Below, piece by piece: positions 14,143 to 19,195 of a stretch of 20,852 nt of DNA (the stretch's first letter is position 1; each line of letters begins with the position of its first letter). This stretch comes from Patescibacteria group bacterium (lineage in GTDB: Bacteria; Patescibacteriota; Gracilibacteria; Peribacterales; Peribacteraceae): positions 1 through 20,852 of the forward strand of contig JAHISE010000086.1 of the NCBI GenBank assembly GCA_018818235.1. Direction: 5' to 3'. A program made the position numbers and the translations under genes. The notes under the pieces were generated by a model that saw nothing but the letters and a program-made list of their open reading frames with translations, made no database searches and had not been told where the DNA came from.

Positions 14143-15195
14143 CTACTCCACCACCACCTCACATTGCCTCACCATCATCCCCATCTCTCTACTTCTCCCA
14201 TCTTTGTTGCCAATAACAAACTTATAATATCCTGTCTGTTCTGGTGTAAAACTAAAACGTTCTTTGGGTCCAACCCAGTTCTGAACCTTGTGAACAAAAC
14301 CATCCGGATATTGAATTGAACGAACAACAAAATATTTGTTGGCACCCAGATATAAAGTTTCACCTTTGTTCCACATGTGAGGAATGCCACGATGAAACCT
14401 TACGTTTCTTGTAATTCTTTTCTGAAATCTAAGTATATCTTCCGTACAAGTATCAATCATAAATTCATCACCAAGACGTTGGAATGTTGCAGATATTACT
14501 CCATTGGATCTATCGGCAATTTTCTCGAAAGCTGCAAGACTTAGATCCATATCACGACCGTCAACATAAGGACCACGATCATTGATTCTTACAACAACAC
14601 TTTTTCTATTATCAACATTTGTAACTTTTACAAGAGTATTGCTGGGATAAGTTCGGTGTGCCGCAGTTAAAGCATACATATCAAAAGTATCACCAAATGC
14701 GGTTCCATTTCCATGAAAATCATCTGCGTAATAACTTACTTCATGAATTTCCTTCATAAGAATATCGTCAAGTGCATACATCAGACCATTCAGATCTTTA
14801 ATTGTCACATACACATTTGCAAAATCATCACTGTATTCAATGATTGGATAATCACTAAGCATTCCCGGAATATTCACCTTCTGCATAAAAAACAGATCTC
14901 TTATATTTCTGGTTCTGAATATCCACAAAAGCGCATCTTCCATATTTAATTTTTCATTTGGTCTGAAATAATTTTTTTCATCAATAATACCTCTCCCGAC
15001 TGCAAAATTGATTTCTTCGTATCCGTATTCATCGTTGCCAATGTCTACTATATCTTCCTTGTAAGGTTCATATGTGGCACGCTGAATACTTTCCCAGATA
15101 ATCATAAAACCATTACGACGGGTGATGTAGTCCTCCTCTGCAAAAAGAGGAAATGGAATAGCCAGCACTAATATCAGCAACAGGAATCTGCGCAT
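14143..15195 (-). CDS. Secreted RlpA-like (double-psi beta-barrel) wall protein
   Basis: The 350-residue protein has a clear signal peptide (MRRFLLLILVLAIPFPLFA, cleavage near 19-20). Residues about 60-95 (VGRGIIDEKNYFRPNEKLN) resemble one S-layer-homology repeat. Residues 150-242 are an RlpA domain: SYYADDFHGNGTAFGDTFD, TAAHRTYPSNT, VRINDRGPYVDGRDMDLSLAAF. His180 and Asp206 occupy the positions of the catalytic His and Asp of Pseudomonas RlpA, with the same 26-residue spacing. RlpA cuts glycan strands lacking stem peptides. The last ~100 residues form a further beta-rich region (GETLYLGANKYFVVRS...) with no family I recognise. A 20-bp palindrome lies upstream; no Shine-Dalgarno is seen. The name RlpA is for the domain, not orthology. 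Confidence 0.85.
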   Translation of the reverse strand: MRRFLLLILVLAIPFPLFAEEDYITRRNGFMIIWESIQRATYEPYKEDIVDIGNDEYGYEEINFAVGRGIIDEKNYFRPNEKLNMEDALLWIFRTRNIRDLFFMQKVNIPGMLSDYPIIEYSDDFANVYVTIKDLNGLMYALDDILMKEIHEVSYYADDFHGNGTAFGDTFDMYALTAAHRTYPSNTLVKVTNVDNRKSVVVRINDRGPYVDGRDMDLSLAAFEKIADRSNGVISATFQRLGDEFMIDTCTEDILRFQKRITRNVRFHRGIPHMWNKGETLYLGANKYFVVRSIQYPDGFVHKVQNWVGPKERFSFTPEQTGYYKFVIGNKDGRSREMGMMVRQCEVVVE

Positions 15196-15211
15196 AGGGC
15201 AACAGGTTGAA

Positions 15212-15231
15212 TGATTATTAATTAATAATCA
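15212..15231. promoter_or_regulatory. Perfect 20-bp palindrome upstream of the RlpA-like gene
   Basis: TGATTATTAATTAATAATCA is identical to its reverse complement and ends 16 bases before the ATG at 15195. Position and symmetry fit a repressor operator overlapping a promoter, but no factor can be named. An AT-rich palindrome can also arise by chance. Confidence 0.4.
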
Positions 15232-15261
15232 ATTGAAAAAATTCCATCAAATTATACGTTG

Positions 15262-15348
15262 CTAGTTTACTAGTTTGCTCGTTTCTCGTTTGATACTCAT
15301 AACGAATAACGAGTAAACGAGAAACGAAAAACAAAAACATACTAGTAC
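15262..15348. repeat. CGTTTCTCGTTT inverted repeat with AACGAG microrepeats
   Basis: The core arms CGTTTCTCGTTT (15280-15291) and AAACGAGAAACG (15315-15326) are perfect; outer TACTAGT words pair at both ends. The right half reads AACGAATAACGAGTAAACGA, a near-periodic 7-8-bp word. Related AACGAG words also occur at 344-364. Confidence 0.65.
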
Positions 15349-15356
15349 ATTTATCT

Positions 15357-15371
15357 TAGAATAAAATTCTA
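15357..15371. repeat. Hairpin at the 3' end of the 3D-domain gene
   Basis: TAGAAT and ATTCTA pair across AAA and include the stop codon. There is no T-run on the minus strand, so terminator function is doubtful. Confidence 0.3.
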
Positions 15372-16766
15372 TAACACTCTCCACCCCTCCCCCCTAACCC
15401 TCCTATACACTTCCCTAACCCTTTCATTATTCAAAGTCTGCAAAGTTTTCGGTCCAACAAACCCTGCAGCCTGATGATCAGCAGAATCAATTAAACCTTC
15501 GGCTAACTGATACTTAATGACCGCCTCTTTTGTTATTGGACCGAAGTAGCCGGATACACGATCCTCCGGAAAGTAACCTTTTCTTGCCAATATATTCTGA
15601 AGAGATTTAACTTCTTTCCATCCTTCCCCTTCCCCAAGAAATCTTTCCACAACTTCACCTCGCTCTTTAAGCACCTGTACAACACGTGTGCGATCGAGAA
15701 GATCACGAGCTCTTTCGTAAACCAGAATCCGATTCCAAACCGTCCTTAATGCAGTCTGAGTTACAGGGCCTATCCTGCCGGCTCCGGGATCTTTGTGTGT
15801 TCCTACAAGTCCGTAATCCTGTTGGAACTTTAGGATTGATCCCGAAAGTGCGCCTTCGTATTCACCATCTGTCCTTCCGGAATAATATCCCAAAAACCTA
15901 AGAATCCTTTGCGCCTCCTGATTGACGCTTAAAGCACTTCCCTTTTCTACAAATCCGCTAATTGGATGCCCCGCTTCTGATCTTTGTACTGCAGCAAGAA
16001 GAACTGCCGCAGTCTTTTCTGTCAAATATACCGAAGATTCATCCAATTGGTAATCACGGATAAACTCAAGCAAACTCTGCGAAGTTGATGCATCATAAAC
16101 GCCATTCACTTTGTGCTTTTTGTATCCGGCTCTGACAAGATATTCCTGTAGTAATTTAACCGAGGGTCCTTTGTCTCCTTCCTCAGGTCTTACTGCGAGA
16201 AAATTTCCACCTTCGGGCATGTAAGGGTTAAGTCGCTCATAAATAGTCGGAATCGCACCGAAATCAAAAGCAACCTCTGGTTTTCTCGCATTAACCGGAT
16301 ATACGGTTCCTTTTATGTGACGTACTCCAAGTGACAACGCGCGAGCCAAACCTTCCTCTCCATGCCCAACCCAAACGTCGAGCCTATGTACTCCGCCTGC
16401 AAGTTCCGTAATAGCACCACCCCTGTCATTAACTTCGAATGTGCCAAGCCCCGGAAGCAGTATTCTTGTTCCGAATGGATAAGTGGAAGGCGCCGCTATC
16501 ATTCCCGGATAAACTCCTGTTCCATCCGCTGATCTAATTCCTTCACCATTTAAAATCTTATCTGCCTTAAGTCCACCTTTTACATAGCAACATTGTCCCT
16601 CAATCGGAGAATAATACGCAGTGATAATAAACTCCTGTTCGAACGGCTCACTACCCTTAAGCAAGTCCGAATTACTTCTGATTTTGACCGGAGCGATCAG
16701 CATCACGGCTGTGAGGATCACAAGAATGTGCCTTGGAATTTTTGGATTGGTATTTATATTTGTCAT
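15369..16766 (-). CDS. Secreted 3D-domain protein with three peptidoglycan-binding repeats
   Basis: The 465-residue protein has an N-terminal hydrophobic segment (about 13-28) acting as signal peptide or anchor. Residues 45-155 form a 3D/MltA-type double-psi barrel: FIITAYYSP, MIAAPSTYPFGTRILLPGLG, FEVNDRGGAI with Asp114, and HRLDVWVG with Asp130. Such domains carry lytic transglycosylase activity in MltA and resuscitation-type proteins. Three peptidoglycan-binding (PG_binding_1-like) repeats follow at about 200-260, 278-345 and 384-446, each with a ...LQ..L...GY......G.YG..T...V..FQ pattern. Together they suggest a wall-bound glycan-cleaving enzyme. It stands upstream of the RlpA-like gene on the same strand but with a 173-base repeat-bearing gap. 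TAAAAT preceded by TGG lies 14 bases before the ATG. Confidence 0.87.
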   Translation of the reverse strand: MTNINTNPKIPRHILVILTAVMLIAPVKIRSNSDLLKGSEPFEQEFIITAYYSPIEGQCCYVKGGLKADKILNGEGIRSADGTGVYPGMIAAPSTYPFGTRILLPGLGTFEVNDRGGAITELAGGVHRLDVWVGHGEEGLARALSLGVRHIKGTVYPVNARKPEVAFDFGAIPTIYERLNPYMPEGGNFLAVRPEEGDKGPSVKLLQEYLVRAGYKKHKVNGVYDASTSQSLLEFIRDYQLDESSVYLTEKTAAVLLAAVQRSEAGHPISGFVEKGSALSVNQEAQRILRFLGYYSGRTDGEYEGALSGSILKFQQDYGLVGTHKDPGAGRIGPVTQTALRTVWNRILVYERARDLLDRTRVVQVLKERGEVVERFLGEGEGWKEVKSLQNILARKGYFPEDRVSGYFGPITKEAVIKYQLAEGLIDSADHQAAGFVGPKTLQTLNNERVREVYRRVRGEGWRVL

Positions 16767-16780
16767 GGCAATTTCCCGTC

Positions 16781-16789
16781 ATTTTACCA
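16781..16789 (-). promoter_or_regulatory. Extended -10 box of the 3D-domain gene
   Basis: On the minus strand TGGTAAAAT ends 14 bases before the ATG at 16766, implying a leader of about seven bases. Upstream, at 16812-16824, GTCATC-A-GATGAC is a 13-bp dyad at about the -35 region, where a regulator could act. Confidence 0.45.
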
Positions 16790-16915
16790 TATTTCCGAAT
16801 ACTTTTCGTCCGTCATCAGATGACATATCTTTAACTATAATGTATTTCATAGTAATGTTTAGAAAAGTTTGCTAGTTTGAATATTTCTTATGTAATTAAC
16901 TTATTTGATTAACAA

Positions 16916-17067
16916 TTTAAGGAAGCTCTGAAAAACTCGTAGCGGCGGCTCGTCATTCGACAAGCTCATGATGACAAACCGCCGTACAGCACAGCGATTT
17001 GTCATCCTGAGTTGATCGAAGGACGAATCGCTGCTACGTTTCATGTGTTTTTCAGAGCTTCCCTAAA
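16916..17067. repeat. Cloverleaf-like palindromic element (MITE- or BIME-like)
   Basis: The outer arms GGAAGCTCTGAAAAAC (16921-16936) and complement (17047-17062) are perfect over 16 bp and extend to 21 bp with one mismatch. Inside are two side-by-side hairpins. The first is closed by CGGCGG/CCGCCG, the second by CAGCGATT/AATCGCTG. Each carries a TTCGA...CTCA..ATGACA-type core, and the two cores are complementary at 24 of 29 positions. It has no coding capacity. Confidence 0.75.
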
Positions 17068-17192
17068 TATAAACTTATACAGATACACTCTTCCTATTTC
17101 GTCAAGCCCTCATTACTCAATACTGAATTTTTGACTTGAATTAGCCAAAGTAAATGAGGGACAATGTATAAAAGTTTTACCCCCGATCGATT

Positions 17193-17558
17193 ATGAATAA
17201 ATTAAACAATCTTATGATTCGTCCGTCTACAACAATATTTTTTTTGATTGCCTCAACCGGTAAAGCATTAGCAACAATAGATATAGGAAATGTTCCGGAA
17301 AATCTGGGTGGAGGAGAAGTTGGATCAGAAACACTCACAAACACTGTTACAGATATTACTGTTTCTATTCTCAAGTTCATGGCATTAATTGCCACAATCG
17401 TAATTATAATTGCAGGTATCAGGATGGTAATCTCATCCGGCGATGAACAAGGTGTTGAAAAAGCAAAGAAAACGCTTTTGTGGGCAGTTGTAGGTTTGAT
17501 ACTAATTCTTCTTGCAGGTGCAATAGTTAGTTTTGTTTCTGGCATCTTTGCTGATTAG
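17193..17558 (+). CDS. T4SS pilin-like small membrane protein 1
   Basis: The 121-residue protein has an N-terminal signal segment (about 8-27, ending near KALA), a short Gly/Asn-rich stretch (NLGGGEVGSET), then two hydrophobic helices (about 60-80 and 94-118) joined by a charged loop SSGDEQGVEKAKKTL. This is the T4SS_pilin / TrbC-VirB2-like architecture, common in candidate-phylum bacteria, where the mature two-helix subunit would build a pilus or a membrane channel. Its twin at 18802 shares the DITV...A..ATIVIII.GI...GDEQ...AKK pattern. Its stop TAG overlaps the stop of the convergent peptidase gene in the four bases TTAG. The start has no Shine-Dalgarno. Confidence 0.8.
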   Translation: MNKLNNLMIRPSTTIFFLIASTGKALATIDIGNVPENLGGGEVGSETLTNTVTDITVSILKFMALIATIVIIIAGIRMVISSGDEQGVEKAKKTLLWAVVGLILILLAGAIVSFVSGIFAD

Positions 17559-18544
17559 ACTATCACCTCATCCTCCAGTCTGATTCCAAATTTACCCGGA
17601 AGATAGACCCCCGGTTCTATGGTGATAATTTCATTTTCTAGCAACTTTTTCTGTGGAGCTTTTTGACTTAACGAAATTCCCTCATGTATTTCCAATCCCA
17701 CTCCGTGCCCCAATGAATGTGTGAAATATTTTTCGAATCCATGTTCATCCAAAACTTTACGCGCAATGCGATCAAGTTTGTGATTAGTAACGCCCGGCTC
17801 CAAAGCATCGATCACTTTTTCCTGAGCTTCCTCCACTGCCAAGTAAACTTTTTTCTGAAGTGAAGTTGGTGTTCCCGTAAAAAACACTTTGCTCTGGTCA
17901 CTACAATATCCTTTGTACTTAACCCCAACATCAATCTGAACTATCTGACCTCGCTTAAGTTTTTTGTCAGTCGGATGATGATGCGGACAACTTGTGTTAT
18001 GTCCGAATGCAACAATAGGATCAAACGAAAGTCCATCTGCTTTAAGTTCGCGCGCCCAGGTTTCCAGTTTCCAGGCAAGACCCTTTTCTGTCGGCAATGA
18101 TCTGAGTGCAGCCGGAATTCGCCTGAGAAGTTCCCTTGTTATCCTTTGTGAACGTTTGAATCTCCTGATCTCATCATCTCCTTTTTGCCTTCTGAAATGC
18201 TGAATTACTCCTTTTCTTCGAACAAATTTTGTGTTCTTATTTTTTCGCTTCCACCTGCGCAAAACATCAACTGTAATATGCTCAGACTCATACCCGCATT
18301 CAGGCACTTTTTCCAGACTCCTATCCAGTTTATCTATATCTTTGACTTTGATTCCATCTTTAACTCCCTTTTCGGATGCCTCTGAATATCTGCTATCAAC
18401 AAAAAGAATCATAGATCTTGAACTTATAAGGACTAATCCAAAACTAATATCCATTCCTGTCAAATATCGAATATTTATCAAATCAGACACCAGAAAGGCA
18501 GAGGTTTTGGATTGGCGGAGGATTTGGGAGGGGGTTGGATTCAT
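17555..18544 (-). CDS. M24-family metallopeptidase (Xaa-Pro aminopeptidase/dipeptidase-like)
   Basis: From the ATG at 18544 it is 329 residues. It has an N-terminal creatinase-like domain (about 1-125) and the pita-bread M24 domain. All five metal ligands are visible: Asp205 (QIDVG), Asp216 (CSDQS), His280 (GHGVGLEIHE), Glu310 (EPGVY) and Glu324 (RLEDEV). The sequence HHHPTDK precedes the first Asp. These enzymes cleave an N-terminal residue before proline. The protein stops only five residues after the last ligand, about ten residues earlier than usual, perhaps trimmed when the pilin gene came to overlap it. A TTG at 18595 would add 17 residues, but they read like repeat sequence. The gene is wedged on the opposite strand between two pilin genes. 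Confidence 0.92.
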   Translation of the reverse strand: MNPTPSQILRQSKTSAFLVSDLINIRYLTGMDISFGLVLISSRSMILFVDSRYSEASEKGVKDGIKVKDIDKLDRSLEKVPECGYESEHITVDVLRRWKRKNKNTKFVRRKGVIQHFRRQKGDDEIRRFKRSQRITRELLRRIPAALRSLPTEKGLAWKLETWARELKADGLSFDPIVAFGHNTSCPHHHPTDKKLKRGQIVQIDVGVKYKGYCSDQSKVFFTGTPTSLQKKVYLAVEEAQEKVIDALEPGVTNHKLDRIARKVLDEHGFEKYFTHSLGHGVGLEIHEGISLSQKAPQKKLLENEIITIEPGVYLPGKFGIRLEDEVIV

Positions 18545-18569
18545 ACAGGAGGAAGTATAGCTTATACGG

Positions 18570-18643
18570 CAATTAGCATATTGGCAGATTGGCAATTAGC
18601 TAATTGTTGTCGATAACGAAGAATACTAGCCAATTGCTAATTG
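18570..18643. repeat. CAATTAGC inverted repeat upstream of the peptidase gene
   Basis: CAATTAGCATATTGGC (18570-18585) is complementary to GCCAATTGCTAATTG (18629-18643) with one base missing, and CAATTAGC recurs at 18593-18600. The repeat lies in the promoter region of the peptidase and directly abuts the next element. Confidence 0.6.
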
Positions 18644-18757
18644 TCTGAACCCTGATTTACCTGATTTAATGATTACCATGATTTTCATATATTGGTAAAA
18701 ATGGATAAGATATTTAAAATCAAGATAATCCTTTAATCTTATTAATCATGGTTCAGA
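18644..18757. repeat. TCTGAACCATGATT inverted-repeat element, copy 2
   Basis: The arms TCTGAACCCTGATT (18644-18657) and AATCATGGTTCAGA (18744-18757) match at 13 of 14 positions. It also contains TAATCCTTTAATC (18726-18738), identical to copy 1 at 9392-9404, although the complementary inner arm is degenerate here. The two copies share the ends and part of the interior but differ in length (98 and 114 bases). Confidence 0.75.
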
Positions 18758-18782
18758 CAAAGTAGCAAAACACCCCCATCTA

Positions 18783-18791
18783 TGCTAAAAT
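18783..18791 (+). promoter_or_regulatory. Extended -10 box of the second pilin gene
   Basis: TGCTAAAAT ends ten bases before the ATG at 18802, giving a leader of about 3-4 bases. AGAGAG lies just before the ATG but too close to serve as a normal Shine-Dalgarno. No clear -35 is seen. It would drive the pilin gene and the PKD gene behind it. Confidence 0.5.
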
Positions 18792-18801
18792 AGAGAGAAC
18801 T

Positions 18802-19167
18802 ATGAAAAATACTATCTTCAAAATCATTTCGGGCTTAGCCCTCTTTATTAGCAATCCTGCTTATGCCCTTGCACAAGTGTACGGTGGAGGAGGAGTGGCC
18901 GCTGGAGTTGACGCTGCGGTTGAAGCAGGAGTTGGAACCAATGCCAACTTAGGAACAATATTAACAGATATTACTGTTGCGATAGTAAAATACACTGCGT
19001 TACTGGCAACAATTGTAATTATTATCGGAGGCATCTGGCTGATTGTAGGAGTTGGAGATGAGCAAGCGAAAGAGAGAGCAAAGAAAATTGTCCTGTTTAC
19101 ATTGATAGGAGTGATACTTGTGGCAATCGCGGGAGCGATAGTAACATTTATACAAAGCATTCTTTAA
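18802..19167 (+). CDS. T4SS pilin-like small membrane protein 2
   Basis: It is 121 residues, the same length as the first pilin-like protein and of the same design: signal segment (about 5-25, ending YALAQ), a Gly/Ala/Val-rich stretch (YGGGGVAAGVDAAVEAGVG), then two hydrophobic helices (about 58-80 and 95-119) around a charged loop GVGDEQAKERAKKI. It shares with the first copy the TDITV.I.K..ALLATIVIII.GI segment. It leads an apparent operon: the PKD-protein gene begins 28 bases after its stop on the same strand. Two versions may be alternative subunits or one may be a channel component and the other a pilin. Confidence 0.8.
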   Translation: MKNTIFKIISGLALFISNPAYALAQVYGGGGVAAGVDAAVEAGVGTNANLGTILTDITVAIVKYTALLATIVIIIGGIWLIVGVGDEQAKERAKKIVLFTLIGVILVAIAGAIVTFIQSIL

Positions 19168-19195
19168 CCAAATTGATACAAAACCCAAACATAAA

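Larger units (their letters stand above)
16767..17192. other. Divergent intergenic region with operator-like dyad and cloverleaf repeat
   Basis: These 426 bases separate the divergent 3D-domain and first pilin genes. The left part has the 3D-gene -10 box and the dyad GTCATC-A-GATGAC (16812-16824). The centre holds the cloverleaf-like repeat 16916-17067. The right part holds TATAAA (17167-17172), 20 bases before the pilin ATG, a plausible -10 without a clear -35. Confidence 0.55.

Noticed and set aside
16916..17067. tRNA or other cloverleaf RNA gene
   Set aside because: It has no TPsiC-like or anticodon-arm features and no CCA-type end, and the stems are far longer than in a tRNA.
17177..17545. 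122-codon minus-strand frame opposite the first pilin gene
   Set aside because: A similar antisense frame lies opposite the second pilin gene (18861-19160). Both mirror the hydrophobic helices of the plus-strand genes and have no start signal of their own.
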